Source: Bradyrhizobium diazoefficiens (GTDB lineage Bacteria > Pseudomonadota > Alphaproteobacteria > Rhizobiales > Xanthobacteraceae). From it: 64,000 nucleotides of DNA. Positions 53,644-63,546 of this stretch are shown here, in pieces; position 1 is the first letter of the stretch; each line of letters starts with the position of its first letter. Under the pieces are notes generated by a model. That model ran no database searches, had not been told where the DNA came from, and saw only the letters and a list, made by a program, of their open reading frames with translations. Position numbers and translations under genes: made by a program. The stretch lies in NCBI RefSeq assembly GCF_016612535.1, contig NZ_JAENXS010000001.1:372001-436000 (forward strand). Direction: 5' to 3'.

Positions 53644-55587
53644 TCAACCGGCTTGCTTCACGCGCATGTACCATTCGACCAGTCGGCGAACCTGACGCTC
53701 AGTGTAGCCGCGCTCCACCATGCGTGCGACGAACTCGCCGTGCTTCTTCTCCGTCTCGCCGTCCTTCTTCGACCCGAACGAGATGACCGGAAGCAGGTCC
53801 TCGACCTGAGAGAATATCCGCTTTTCGATCACATCGCGAATCTTCTCGTAGGAAGTCCAGGTCGGATTCTTGCCACCGTTCTGGGCCCGAGACCGTAACG
53901 AGAATTTGACCACCTCGTTGCGGAAGTCCTTGGGGTTGGCGATGCCCGCCGGCTTCTCGATTTTTGTCAATTCCTGGTTCAAGAGTTCGCGATCAAGCAG
54001 CTGGCCGGTGTCGGGATCCTTGAAGTCCTGGTCCTCGATCCATGCATCGGCATAGTCAACGTAGCGGTCGAACAGATTCTGGCCGTAATCCGAGTAGGAT
54101 TCCAGATAGGCCTTCTGGATCTCGTTGCCGATGAATTCGGCATAGCGCGGTGCCAGGTCGGCCTTGATGAATTCGAGATAGCGCTTCTCGACTTCCTCGG
54201 GCAGCTGCTCGCGCTTGATCGACTGCTCCAGCGCGTACATCAGGTGCACGGCGTCGGCGGCGATCTCCTGCGGGTCGTGGTTGAAGGTCGCGGCCATGAT
54301 CTTGAAGGCAAAGCGAGTGGAGACGCCGTCCATGCCCTCGTCGACGCCGGCGGCATCGCGATATTCCTGGACGCTGCGCGCCTTTGGATCGGATTCCTTC
54401 AGGCTCTCGCCGTCGTAAACCCGCATCTTGGCGAAGATAGTGGAGTTCTCGTGCTTGCGCAGGCGCGACATCACCGAGAACCGCGCCAGGGTCTCCAAGG
54501 TCGAGGGTGCGCAGGGAGCGGCCGCGAGCTCGGAGCCCTGGATCAGCTTCTCGTAGATCTTCTGCTCTTCGGTGATCCGCAGACAGTAGGGCACCTTGAT
54601 CACGCAGATGCGATCGATGAAGGCCTCGTTGTTCTTGTTGGCCTTGAAGCTCGCCCACTCCGCCTCGTTGGAGTGCGCGAGGATGACGCCGGTGAACGGG
54701 ATCGCGCCGATATTCTCGGTGCCGATGTAGTTGCCTTCCTGCGTTGCGGTCAGCAGCGGGTGCAGCATCTTGATCGGCGCCTTGAACATCTCGACGAATT
54801 CAAGGATGCCCTGGTTGGCGCGGTTGAGGCCGCCCGAATAGCTGTAGGCGTCGGGATCGTTCTGCGCGTAGGTCTCGAGCTTGCGGATATCGACCTTGCC
54901 GACCAGCGACGAGATGTCCTGGTTGTTCTCGTCACCCGGCTCGGTCTTGGAGACAGCGATCTGGCGCAGCCGCGACGGCTGGATCTTGGCGACGCGGAAT
55001 TGCGAGATGTCGCCGCCGAAAGCCTCGAGTCGCTTGTAGCACCACGGGCTCATCAGGCCGGTGAGGCGCCGGCGCGGAATGCCGTACTTCTCTTCCAGCA
55101 TCGGCCCGAGATGATCGGGATCGAACAGGCTGAGCGGGCTCTCGAACACGGGCGAGAGTTCGTCGCCGGCTTTGAGCACGTAGATCGGCTGCACTTCCAT
55201 CAGCGACTTCAGCCGCTCGGCGAGCGAGGATTTGCCGCCGCCGACGGGCCCGAGCAGATAGAGGATCTGCTTGCGCTCCTCCAGGCCCTGCGCGGCGTGG
55301 CGGAAGAACCCGACGATGCGCTCGATGGTTTCTTCCATGCCGTAGAAGCCGGCAAAGGCCGGATAAGTCCGGATCGTGCGATTCAAAAAAATACGGCCAA
55401 GGCGTGGGTCCTTGGCCGTGTCGATCGTCTGGGGCTCACCGATCGCCGCCAGTAATCGTTCGGCCGCATTCGCGTATTTCATGGGATCGCTTCGACACGA
55501 TTCCAGATATTCCGCCATCGACATGTCGTGCTGGCTTCTCGCCTCGAACGACCGAGCGAAAGCGTTGAATAGAGAATCGTTGTACAT
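53644..55587 (-). CDS. prkA: PrkA (YeaG) family serine protein kinase
   Basis: A 647-residue protein. An AAA-type ATPase domain comes first (Walker A GPVGGGKS, residues 113-120; HSNEAEWASFKANKNNEAF region with sensor residues), followed by the C-terminal PrkA domain. The C-terminal part includes EDLLPVISFGSKKDGETEKK. In E. coli, YeaG works with YeaH in nitrogen-starvation and stationary-phase survival. It is first in the operon and sits 34 bases downstream of an EcfG-type promoter, so it should belong to the general stress response. Confidence 0.92.
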   Translation of the reverse strand: MYNDSLFNAFARSFEARSQHDMSMAEYLESCRSDPMKYANAAERLLAAIGEPQTIDTAKDPRLGRIFLNRTIRTYPAFAGFYGMEETIERIVGFFRHAAQGLEERKQILYLLGPVGGGKSSLAERLKSLMEVQPIYVLKAGDELSPVFESPLSLFDPDHLGPMLEEKYGIPRRRLTGLMSPWCYKRLEAFGGDISQFRVAKIQPSRLRQIAVSKTEPGDENNQDISSLVGKVDIRKLETYAQNDPDAYSYSGGLNRANQGILEFVEMFKAPIKMLHPLLTATQEGNYIGTENIGAIPFTGVILAHSNEAEWASFKANKNNEAFIDRICVIKVPYCLRITEEQKIYEKLIQGSELAAAPCAPSTLETLARFSVMSRLRKHENSTIFAKMRVYDGESLKESDPKARSVQEYRDAAGVDEGMDGVSTRFAFKIMAATFNHDPQEIAADAVHLMYALEQSIKREQLPEEVEKRYLEFIKADLAPRYAEFIGNEIQKAYLESYSDYGQNLFDRYVDYADAWIEDQDFKDPDTGQLLDRELLNQELTKIEKPAGIANPKDFRNEVVKFSLRSRAQNGGKNPTWTSYEKIRDVIEKRIFSQVEDLLPVISFGSKKDGETEKKHGEFVARMVERGYTERQVRRLVEWYMRVKQAG

Positions 55588-55621
55588 GATCCCTCTCCGC
55601 GTGAGTTCCGCTACAAGCTGA

Positions 55622-55647
55622 AACGAAAGCAGTTACTGGACCGTTCC
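55622..55647 (-). promoter_or_regulatory. EcfG-type general-stress promoter of prkA-yeaH-spoVR
   Basis: Read leftward, GGAAC lies at 55647-55643 and CGTT at 55625-55622, with exactly 17 bases between. GGAAC-N16/17-CGTT is the consensus of the alphaproteobacterial general-stress sigma factor EcfG. The -10 end is 34 bases before the prkA ATG, a normal leader length. Both boxes match perfectly. Confidence 0.8.
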
Positions 55648-55887
55648 TCAGGCCGCTTTTCGAATCAGCGTGAGCACATGACGATCATTGGACACCCGGG
55701 TGCAGACGTGACGCAACGCACAAGGTAGGCACTCGGTGAATTACGAACAGGCACTTGCCTGTAATTTGTGCGAATCTATATCCATCTTCGCTCATTTCCA
55801 GAAATTGTCACTCGCTCGCCACATCCGGGCAATACCGGGGGAAGAGCCCCTCCGGCACCGCAACATGACGATTTGCGAGCGGCAAAC

Positions 55888-56538
55888 TTATGACGCTTGC
55901 AGGGCGATGCCTTGCGTGCCGCGTTCATCTTCCTGCTGCAATGCAGCGGCTTGGTTGCTTGCAGCATGACAGTCGCGGCAGGCACTCAGCAGTGTGTCAA
56001 AATCGGTCGCCAAACCCTCCGAACGGATAACAATCCGATCGTTCTGCGCGTCGGCCCGGATACAGGAGAGCTGTCGCTGCAGGGCGGGTGTCGGCGTCAG
56101 CACGATCACCTTGTGTCCCGGGCCTTCCTCGGCCGAAACATCCGCAATGGAGTCCCACGGCAGAAATTCATTGCCGATCCGCAGATCGCGGATGCCGTAG
56201 GGGGTGAGGATCACGACCGGCCCGCGCTCTGTCGGAAGCATCCAGATCAGCCAGCAGGTGAGAGGGCCGAACAGCGCCACGCCGAGATAGCCCATCGTCG
56301 TATCGTAGGCGCCGATGTCGCCCCACCAGTCGAAAGCAAGGCCCGACTTGAAGGCAAGGCTTGACTTGAAAGCAAGGCTAGCGCTGAGCAGCGTCATCGC
56401 GAAGCCCGCCGCGACCAGCAGCCGCAGACGCATGACGCATGGACCGATTTCGAGATCATGGGATGCATCGATGCAGACGGCCGACGCGCTCGGTTGCCTG
56501 TCATCAGTGATGGCAGCACCATCAAGACGTGCGTGCAT
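55888..56538 (-). CDS. STM3941-like membrane protein with internal repeat
   Basis: A 216-residue protein. A hydrophilic N-terminus is followed by a membrane segment (LRLLVAAGFAMTLLSASLAF) that continues into a short repeat, LAFKS-SLAFKS-GLAF, then a second helix (YLGVALFGPLTCWLIWMLP). Then comes the STM3941-type segment RGPVVILTPYGIRDLRIGNE and a soluble tail. The paralogue at 47031-47620 shares PVV-x-I-x-x-x-GIRD-x-R. The tail is rich in Ala, Gln and Cys (SACRDCHAASNQAAALQQED). The start at 56538 has GGGGGAAA upstream; starts at 56553-56574 are possible. Confidence 0.7.
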   Translation of the reverse strand: MHARLDGAAITDDRQPSASAVCIDASHDLEIGPCVMRLRLLVAAGFAMTLLSASLAFKSSLAFKSGLAFDWWGDIGAYDTTMGYLGVALFGPLTCWLIWMLPTERGPVVILTPYGIRDLRIGNEFLPWDSIADVSAEEGPGHKVIVLTPTPALQRQLSCIRADAQNDRIVIRSEGLATDFDTLLSACRDCHAASNQAAALQQEDERGTQGIALQAS

Positions 56539-56850
56539 GCTTTCCCCCAGCATGGCCATTCGCGACCCAGCCAATGAACGTCAGGCGGATCGTTCCCCCT
56601 GACGACACTCCGCAACGCGACAGATAGACCTCACGCAACAGAACCTCGGCCGAACCATGCCGGCGAAATTTTTATTACGCAAAACCACTGCCGCCGCCTG
56701 GATCGTCATGATCGCGACGGAGTTACACTGGGAGTATGACGCCGATACCCTTGATTGGTTCCCTCCCGGGAGCATGTTAGCTAGAGGATAGCGCGTCAGG
56801 ACCGGCGCGGAAACCCCCTCCGCCCGCAGGCTTGGAGATAAATAAGCATC
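56539..56850. other. Control region upstream of tal-pgi
   Basis: This 312-base divergent region should hold the promoter of the sugar-phosphate operon. The only symmetric element noticed is the 10-bp palindrome CTCCCGGGAG at 56763-56772, about 80 bases before the tal-pgi start. TTGATT at 56751 is a possible but weak -35 box. No small gene was found. Confidence 0.4.
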
Positions 56851-59700
56851 ATGAATCCCGTCAAAGAACTGGAAAAGCACGGACAAGCCGTCTGGCTGGA
56901 CTTCCTCGCCCGCGGCTTCATCGCCAAGGGCGACCTGAAGCGGCTGATCGACACCGACGGCGTCAAGGGGGTCACCTCCAACCCCTCGATCTTCGAGAAG
57001 GCGATCGGCAGCTCGGACGAATACGACGCCCCGATCGGCAAGGCGCTGAAGCGCGGCGACCGGACGGTGGCGGATTTGTTCGAGGCGGTCGCGATCGAGG
57101 ACATCCAGAACGCTGCTGACGTGCTCCGCCCGGTCTATGACCGCCTTAGGGGTCATGACGGCTATGTCAGCCTCGAAGTCTCGCCCTATCTGGCGATGGA
57201 CACCGCCGGCACGGTCGCTGAAGCACGGCGGCTGTGGAAGGACGTCAACCGCAAGAATTTGATGGTGAAGGTGCCGGCGACGTCCGAGGGCCTGCCGGCG
57301 ATCGAAACGCTGATCGGCGACGGCATCAGCATCAACATTACGCTGCTGTTCTCGAAGGCGGTTTATCTGGAGGTCGCGGAGGCCTATCTCGCCGGTCTCG
57401 AAAAATACGTCGCCGGCGGCGGCGATCCGTCGCATGTGGCAAGTGTCGCCAGCTTCTTCGTCAGCCGCATCGACTCCATGGTCGACAAGCAGCTCGACGA
57501 GAAGATCGCGCGGGCCAACGACCCGTCCGAGAAGGAGCGCCTCACCGCGCTGAAGGGCAAGGTCGCGATCGCCAATGCCAAGGTCGCCTATCAGGATTAC
57601 AAACGGCTGTTCTCGGGCCCCCGCTGGGAGAAGCTCGCGGCCAAGGGCGCCAAGCCGCAGCGCATGCTCTGGGCCTCGACCGGCACCAAGAACAAGGACT
57701 ACAGCGACGTCCTCTATGTCGAGGAGCTGATCGGTCCGGACACCATCAACACCATGCCGCCGGCAACCCTCGATGCGTTCCGCGACCACGGCAAGCTTCG
57801 CGACAGCCTCGAGGAGAATGTCGATGACGCTCGCCGCCTGCTGGAAGAGCTGGAGCGCTCCGGCGTCTCGCTCGATGCCATCACCGAGGAGCTCGTCAAG
57901 GACGGCGTCAAGCAGTTCGCGGATGCCGCCGACAAGCTGTACGGTGCGGTCGCTCATAAGCGCGCCACCGTGCTCGGGCCCGCAATCGACCGCCAGCAAT
58001 TGTCACTCGGCGACGGGCTCGGCAAGTCGGTCGCCAGAAGCACCGAAGAATGGCGCGCGTCTGCAAAGATCCGCAGGCTGTGGCAGCGCGACAAATCGGT
58101 CTGGACCGGGATGGACGAGGACAAATGGCTCGGCTGGCTCGACAGCGCGGCCAAGGTCGACCTCGCCGACTATGAGGACTATGCCAACCGCGTGAAGGGA
58201 CAGAAATTCTCCGATGCCGTCGTACTCGGCATGGGCGGATCGAGCCTCGGGCCGGAAGTGCTGGCCGAGACCTTTGCGCGGAAGCCGGGCTTCCCGAAGC
58301 TGCACGTGCTGGATTCCACCGACCCGGCGCAGGTGCGGGCGATGGAGGCCAAGATCGACATCGCCAATACCGTGTTCATCGTCTCCAGCAAGTCCGGCGG
58401 CACCACCGAACCGAACGCGATGAAGGATTATTTCCACGAGCGCGTCGCGCAGGCGCTCGGCCCGAAGCTCAAGACCGGCTTCCGCTTCATCGCGGTGACC
58501 GATCCGGGCTCCTCGCTGGAGAAGGCGGCGAAGACGCTGAACTATGCCCGCATCTTCCATGGCGAGCCTTCGATCGGCGGACGCTATTCGGTGCTGTCGC
58601 CGTTCGGCCTGGTGCCGGCGGCAACCGCCGGCATCGATGTCAAGGCCTTCATCAAGCATGCGCTCTCGATGGCGCGCTCCTGCGGACCGGACGTGCCGCC
58701 AGCTGAGAACCCTGGCGTACAGCTCGGGCTTGCGATGGGCCTTGCCGGCCTCGAAGGCCGCGACAAGGTGACGATCCTGTCGTCGAAGAAGATCGCCGAT
58801 TTCGGCGCCTGGGCCGAGCAGCTGATCGCGGAGTCGACCGGCAAGGAGGGCAAGGGACTGATCCCGATCGCCGGTGAACCGCTGGGCGAATCCTCGCTCT
58901 ACGGCAACGACCGCTTCTTCATCGACATCCGCACCGAGGGCGAGACAGACGCCGCACACGATTCGGCGCTTGCCGGAATCGAAGCGGCCGGCCATCCCGT
59001 GGTGCGCATCGTCATGAAATCGATCGACCATCTCGGCCAGGAGTTCTTCCGCTTCCAGATGGCGACGGCGGTTGCGGGCAGCATCCTCGGCATCAACCCG
59101 TTCGACCAGCCGGACGTGGAAGCGGCCAAGATCAAGACCCGCGAGCTCACTGCTTCCTTCGAGAAGACCGGCACGCTGCCGCCGGAACAGCCCGTGGTCC
59201 GTACCGCGGAGGCCGACCTCTACACCAACGACACCAACGCCGCCGCATTACGTGCGATGGGCGCCAATGGCGATCTCAGCTCCTGGCTGAAGGCGCATAT
59301 TACGCGCTCGCGGCGCGGCGACTATTTTGCCCTGCTCGGCTACATCGCGCGCGACAAGGCCACGATCGAGGCGCTCCAGCAGATGCGGACGGCCGTGCTC
59401 GAGAAGCGGCATCTGGCAACCGCGGCCGAGTTCGGACCGCGCTTCCTGCACTCCACGGGGCAGGCCTACAAGGGCGGGCCCGACAGCGGCGTGTTCCTCC
59501 AGATCACCGCTGACGATGCCAAGGACCTGGCCGTGCCCGGCCAGAAGGCGAGCTTCGGCGTGATCAAGGCGGCGCAGGCCCGCGGCGATTTCGACGTGCT
59601 CACCGAGCGCGGCCGGCGCGCGCTCCGGGTGCACCTGAAGGGTCCGCTCAAGAAAGGTCTCGCCGCACTCAATGCCGCTCTCACGGATGCGCTGAATTAA
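56851..59700 (+). CDS. Bifunctional transaldolase / phosphoglucose isomerase
   Basis: A 949-residue cytosolic fusion enzyme. Residues 1 to about 370 are transaldolase: [20 protein letters not shown], and the Schiff-base lysine K140 in [15 protein letters not shown]. Residues about 400-949 are phosphoglucose isomerase, with [20 protein letters not shown] and [20 protein letters not shown] as the sugar-phosphate site. The fusion links the non-oxidative pentose-phosphate route to glucose-6-phosphate. It is the first gene of the operon, 14 bases before gnd. The fused arrangement is known in Bradyrhizobium and some other bacteria. Confidence 0.93.
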   Translation: MNPVKELEKHGQAVWLDFLARGFIAKGDLKRLIDTDGVKGVTSNPSIFEKAIGSSDEYDAPIGKALKRGDRTVADLFEAVAIEDIQNAADVLRPVYDRLRGHDGYVSLEVSPYLAMDTAGTVAEARRLWKDVNRKNLMVKVPATSEGLPAIETLIGDGISINITLLFSKAVYLEVAEAYLAGLEKYVAGGGDPSHVASVASFFVSRIDSMVDKQLDEKIARANDPSEKERLTALKGKVAIANAKVAYQDYKRLFSGPRWEKLAAKGAKPQRMLWASTGTKNKDYSDVLYVEELIGPDTINTMPPATLDAFRDHGKLRDSLEENVDDARRLLEELERSGVSLDAITEELVKDGVKQFADAADKLYGAVAHKRATVLGPAIDRQQLSLGDGLGKSVARSTEEWRASAKIRRLWQRDKSVWTGMDEDKWLGWLDSAAKVDLADYEDYANRVKGQKFSDAVVLGMGGSSLGPEVLAETFARKPGFPKLHVLDSTDPAQVRAMEAKIDIANTVFIVSSKSGGTTEPNAMKDYFHERVAQALGPKLKTGFRFIAVTDPGSSLEKAAKTLNYARIFHGEPSIGGRYSVLSPFGLVPAATAGIDVKAFIKHALSMARSCGPDVPPAENPGVQLGLAMGLAGLEGRDKVTILSSKKIADFGAWAEQLIAESTGKEGKGLIPIAGEPLGESSLYGNDRFFIDIRTEGETDAAHDSALAGIEAAGHPVVRIVMKSIDHLGQEFFRFQMATAVAGSILGINPFDQPDVEAAKIKTRELTASFEKTGTLPPEQPVVRTAEADLYTNDTNAAALRAMGANGDLSSWLKAHITRSRRGDYFALLGYIARDKATIEALQQMRTAVLEKRHLATAAEFGPRFLHSTGQAYKGGPDSGVFLQITADDAKDLAVPGQKASFGVIKAAQARGDFDVLTERGRRALRVHLKGPLKKGLAALNAALTDALN

Positions 59701-59714
59701 AGAGGATATCGCAA

Positions 59715-60713
59715 ATGCAACTCGGCATGATCGGCCTCGGCCGGATGGGCGGCAACATCGTTCGCCGGCTGATGCGCCACGGCCATTCGACCGTGGTCTA
59801 TGACAAGGATGCCAAGGCCGTCGCCGGCCTGGCCGCGGACGGCGCAGTGGGCTCCGCGACGCTCGAAGAGTTCATCGCAAAACTAGAGCGGCCGCGGACG
59901 GCTTGGGTGATGCTGCCCGCCGGCCGCATCACCGAGACGACGATCGACACGATCGCGGGCGTGATGCAGGACGGCGATGTCGTCATCGACGGTGGCAACA
60001 CCTTCTGGCAGGACGACGTCCGCCGCGGCAAGGCCTTGAAAGATCGCGGCATCCATTATGTCGACGTCGGCACCTCCGGCGGCGTCTGGGGGCTCGACCG
60101 CGGCTATTGCATGATGATCGGTGGCGAGAAGCCGGTGGTCGACCGGCTCGATCCGATCTTCGCGGCACTGGCCCCCGGTGCCGGCGACATTCCCCGCACA
60201 GAGGGACGTGAGGGGCGCGATCACCGCATCGAACAGGGCTACATCCATGCCGGCCCCGTTGGCGCCGGCCACTTCGTCAAGATGATCCACAACGGCATCG
60301 AGTACGGCCTGATGCAGGCCTATGCCGAAGGGTTCGACATTCTCAAGAATGCCAACATCGAGGCCTTGCCGGCGGACCATCGCTACAATTTCGACCTCGC
60401 CGACATCGCCGAAGTCTGGCGGCGCGGCTCCGTGATCCCGTCCTGGCTGCTCGACCTCACCTCGACCGCACTCGCCGACAACCCGACGCTGTCGGAATAT
60501 TCCGGCTTCGTCGAAGATTCCGGCGAAGGTCGCTGGACCGTGAATGCGGCGATCGACGAGGCCGTGCCGGCCGAGGTCCTGACCGCGGCGCTGTACGCAC
60601 GTTTCCGTTCCCGCAAGGAACACACCTTCGCCGAAAAAATTCTCTCCGCGATGCGCGCGGGTTTCGGCGGCCACAAGGAGCCGAAGCAGCCGGACGCTTC
60701 GAAACCGAAGTAG
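59715..60713 (+). CDS. gnd: 6-phosphogluconate dehydrogenase, short decarboxylating type
   Basis: A 332-residue enzyme of the short (about 300-335 residue) type that generally prefers NAD+. The N-terminal Rossmann motif is [20 protein letters not shown], the substrate loop is [14 protein letters not shown], and the catalytic Lys-Asn region is [20 protein letters not shown]. The reaction is 6-phosphogluconate to ribulose-5-phosphate and CO2. The C-terminal tail is short and Lys-rich. It sits between tal-pgi and zwf. Confidence 0.92.
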   Translation: MQLGMIGLGRMGGNIVRRLMRHGHSTVVYDKDAKAVAGLAADGAVGSATLEEFIAKLERPRTAWVMLPAGRITETTIDTIAGVMQDGDVVIDGGNTFWQDDVRRGKALKDRGIHYVDVGTSGGVWGLDRGYCMMIGGEKPVVDRLDPIFAALAPGAGDIPRTEGREGRDHRIEQGYIHAGPVGAGHFVKMIHNGIEYGLMQAYAEGFDILKNANIEALPADHRYNFDLADIAEVWRRGSVIPSWLLDLTSTALADNPTLSEYSGFVEDSGEGRWTVNAAIDEAVPAEVLTAALYARFRSRKEHTFAEKILSAMRAGFGGHKEPKQPDASKPK

Positions 60714-60756
60714 CCTCGAAGCCAAGTAATAGCAACAACGCGAAGGTCGAGCATTC

Positions 60757-62268
60757 GTGACAAAAGACCAGCAGCCCAAGCGCAAGCCGGAGAATTGCGC
60801 CTTCGTCATTTTCGGTGCCACCGGTGATCTCACGCACCGGCTCGTGATCCCGTCGCTTTACAATCTTGCCGCAGAACATTTGCTCCCGGAGAAGTTTTGC
60901 GTCGTCGGTGTGGGCCGCAACGCCATGTCGGACGACGAGCTCCGCGACAGTCTGATGAAAGGGCTGCGCGAATTCGCGACTCGTCCCGTGGACGATGATA
61001 TCGCGAAGAAACTCCTGGAGCGCGTGAGCTTCGTCGAAGCCGATGCGAACGACCCGCCGTCATTCGACCGACTGCACGCGCATCTCGACACCCTGGAATG
61101 TGCGCAGGACACCGGCGGCAATCGCCTGTTTTATCTGGCGACCCCGCCCGCTGCGTTCGCACCGACCGCGCGCGAACTCGGCCGCACCGGCATGATGAAG
61201 GAGAACGGCGTCTGGCGGCGGCTGGTGATCGAAAAGCCGTTCGGCACTGATCTCGCCTCGGCGCGCGCGCTCAACGCCGAACTCCTGAAGATTATGGACG
61301 AGCACCAGATCTACCGGATTGATCATTACCTCGGCAAGGAGACGGTGCAGAACATTCTGGTGCTACGCTTCGCCAACGGCATGTTCGAGCCGATCTGGAA
61401 TCGCAACCACATCGACCATATCCAGATCACGGTGGAGGAGAAGCTCGGCGTCGGCCATCGCGGCGGCTTCTACGATGCCACCGGAGCGCTGCGCGACATG
61501 GTGCCGAACCATCTGTTCCAGTTGATGTCGCTGGTCGCGATGGAGCCACCCGCGCGTTTCGACGCGCACTCCGTGCGCTCCGAGAAGGCCGAAGTCCTCG
61601 CCGCGGTCCAGCAACCCAATGAAGAGGAAGCGCTGAGAAACTCGGTGCGCGCGCAATATCTTGCGGGCCGGATCGGCGACGACGAAATCCCGGACTACCG
61701 CAAGACCGAGGACGTCAAGGCGGGCAGCACCACAGAGACCTTTGTCGCGCTCAAATTGATGATCGACAATTGGCGGTGGGCCGGCGTACCGTTCTATTTG
61801 CGCACCGGCAAGGCACTGGGGCACAAGCGCACCGAGGTCGCAATCAAGTTCAAGCAGGCACCGCTGTCGATGTTCAACGGCACGACCGTTGACCGTCTCT
61901 CGCAAAACTTCCTCACCATCGGCATCGCGCCGACCGAGACCATCGAGCTTCAGTTCAACGCCAAGATCCCGGGACCGAGCATCACCATCGACGGCGTCGA
62001 GATGAAGTTCAAGTACGGAGACTATTTCCGCGCCGATCCCTCCACCGGCTACGAGACGCTGATCTACGACTGCATGATCGGCGACAACATCCTGTTCCAG
62101 CGCGCCGACGGCATCGAGGCCGGATGGGAGGCGGTGCAGCCGTTCCTCGATGCGTGGAAGAACGCGGGCACCAACGGCATCGAGACCTATAAGGCCGGCA
62201 GCGACGGCCCGGCCTGCGCCGACGAACTGCTGCGGCGCGACGGCCGCAGCTGGCGGAAGTTTTCGTGA
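60757..62268 (+). CDS. zwf: Glucose-6-phosphate 1-dehydrogenase
   Basis: A 503-residue enzyme of standard length. The coenzyme motif is FGATGDLTHR (residues 19-28), the substrate site is RIDHYLGKETVQN, and the C-terminal segment is GDGPACADELLRRDGRSWRK-like. It oxidises glucose-6-phosphate to 6-phosphogluconolactone with NADP+. The start is a GTG at 60757. It overlaps pgl by one base (TGATG), so the two are coupled. Confidence 0.94.
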   Translation: MTKDQQPKRKPENCAFVIFGATGDLTHRLVIPSLYNLAAEHLLPEKFCVVGVGRNAMSDDELRDSLMKGLREFATRPVDDDIAKKLLERVSFVEADANDPPSFDRLHAHLDTLECAQDTGGNRLFYLATPPAAFAPTARELGRTGMMKENGVWRRLVIEKPFGTDLASARALNAELLKIMDEHQIYRIDHYLGKETVQNILVLRFANGMFEPIWNRNHIDHIQITVEEKLGVGHRGGFYDATGALRDMVPNHLFQLMSLVAMEPPARFDAHSVRSEKAEVLAAVQQPNEEEALRNSVRAQYLAGRIGDDEIPDYRKTEDVKAGSTTETFVALKLMIDNWRWAGVPFYLRTGKALGHKRTEVAIKFKQAPLSMFNGTTVDRLSQNFLTIGIAPTETIELQFNAKIPGPSITIDGVEMKFKYGDYFRADPSTGYETLIYDCMIGDNILFQRADGIEAGWEAVQPFLDAWKNAGTNGIETYKAGSDGPACADELLRRDGRSWRKFS

Positions 62269-63017
62269 TGGCCGCCGCCGACCAGCCCAAGCTGATCGTC
62301 GTCGCCGATGCCGATACCCTCGCCCAGGCCGCCGCCGAACGGGTGATGGCACGGATTGCAGCCCATCCCGGTCGGATCGCTATCTGCCTCACCGGCGGAT
62401 CGAGCCCGAAGAAGCTGTATCAGCTGCTCGGCAGCGACGCCTGGCGCGGCAAGATCCCGTGGGATCGCGTGCACTGGTTCATTGGCGACGAGCGTTTTGT
62501 CGCCGAGAGCGATCCCCTCAACAACATGGCGGTCGCGCGCGCCACGTTTCTCGACCGCAACGCGCCCGCCGACCATATCCATCCGATTCCGACGGCGGCC
62601 GAAAATCCCGATGCCAGTGCCGCGGCCTATGCGCGCGAGCTGCAGTCCTTCTACGGCGCCGAAAGCCTCGATCCAGCGCGACCGCTGTTCGACATGGTCC
62701 TGATGGGCGTGGGCCCGGACGGCCACACCGCTTCGCTGTTTCCCGGCTACCCCGAGATCAATGAGACCGAGCGCTGGGTCGTCGGCGTGCCCAAGGCCAA
62801 TGTCGCCCCGTTCGTGCCGCGGATCTCGCTGACGCTGCCCGCTTTGGCGTCCTGCCGCGAAATGCTGTTCGAGATTGCGGGCCACGACAAGCAACCGATC
62901 TTGACGCGCCTCCTTAATGGCGAGACTCTGCCGGCCGTACGCGCGCGCTCGAATGGTGAGACCGTCTGGCTGGTCGACCAGGCCGCGCTTCCGGAGGGAA
63001 TTCGTGGCGGGCGTTAA
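62268..63017 (+). CDS. pgl: 6-phosphogluconolactonase
   Basis: A 249-residue enzyme that hydrolyses 6-phosphogluconolactone. Family motifs are AICLTGGSSPKKLYQLLGSD, WFIGDERFVAESDPLNNM, MGVGPDGHTASLFPG and the late PRISLTLPALASC. The ATG at 62268 overlaps the zwf stop; a GTG one codon upstream is also possible. Its end overlaps the gluconokinase start by 14 bases. Confidence 0.93.
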   Translation: MAAADQPKLIVVADADTLAQAAAERVMARIAAHPGRIAICLTGGSSPKKLYQLLGSDAWRGKIPWDRVHWFIGDERFVAESDPLNNMAVARATFLDRNAPADHIHPIPTAAENPDASAAAYARELQSFYGAESLDPARPLFDMVLMGVGPDGHTASLFPGYPEINETERWVVGVPKANVAPFVPRISLTLPALASCREMLFEIAGHDKQPILTRLLNGETLPAVRARSNGETVWLVDQAALPEGIRGGR

Positions 63018-63546
63018 AGCACCTTGTGCGTTGATCGTGATGGGCGTATCGGGCTCGGGCAAGAGCACAATTGCGGAACTACTCGGAAAGCGCCTCGGCT
63101 GGCGATTCGAGGACGGCGACAGCTTTCACCCCGCCAGCAATGTCGCGAAAATGAAGGCCGGCCACCCGCTCACCGACGAGGACCGCTGGCCCTGGCTCAA
63201 CGCCATCGCCGACGAAATCGCGCGGACCTGCGACAAGGGCGAGCAAATCATCATCGCCTGCTCGGCGTTGAAGCACACCTATCGCGACGTGCTGCTGCGC
63301 GGACGCGATGACGTGCGCTTCGTGTTCCTGAAGGGCACGCAAGAGCTGATCGCCGACCGGCTCGCACACCGCAAGGGCCATTTCATGCCGCCCGGGCTCC
63401 TGACCAGCCAGTTCAACACGCTGGAGCCGCCGGAGGCAAGCGAGCATGTCATCACGGCTTCGATCGACGAGACCGTCGAGGCGATCGTGGACGGCATCGT
63501 GCGGCAGCTCAAAATCGACGGCGGGACAAGCAAGGCCATCACATGA
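63004..63546 (+). CDS. Gluconokinase
   Basis: A 180-residue P-loop kinase of the GntK/IdnK type: Walker A GVSGSGKST (residues 14-22), DGDSFHPASNVAKMKAGHPL for gluconate, CSALKHTYRDVLLRGR, and the lid ADRLAHRKGHFMPPGLLTSQ. It makes 6-phosphogluconate from gluconate, feeding the same pool as zwf/pgl. The GTG at 63004 has GGAGGG five bases upstream. It overlaps pgl by 14 bases and the HAD gene by four. Confidence 0.92.
   Translation: MAGVKAPCALIVMGVSGSGKSTIAELLGKRLGWRFEDGDSFHPASNVAKMKAGHPLTDEDRWPWLNAIADEIARTCDKGEQIIIACSALKHTYRDVLLRGRDDVRFVFLKGTQELIADRLAHRKGHFMPPGLLTSQFNTLEPPEASEHVITASIDETVEAIVDGIVRQLKIDGGTSKAIT

Noticed and set aside
56575..56600. Another EcfG promoter upstream of the STM3941-like gene
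   Set aside because: AACG and GTTCC are present but separated by only 11 bases, not 16 or 17.
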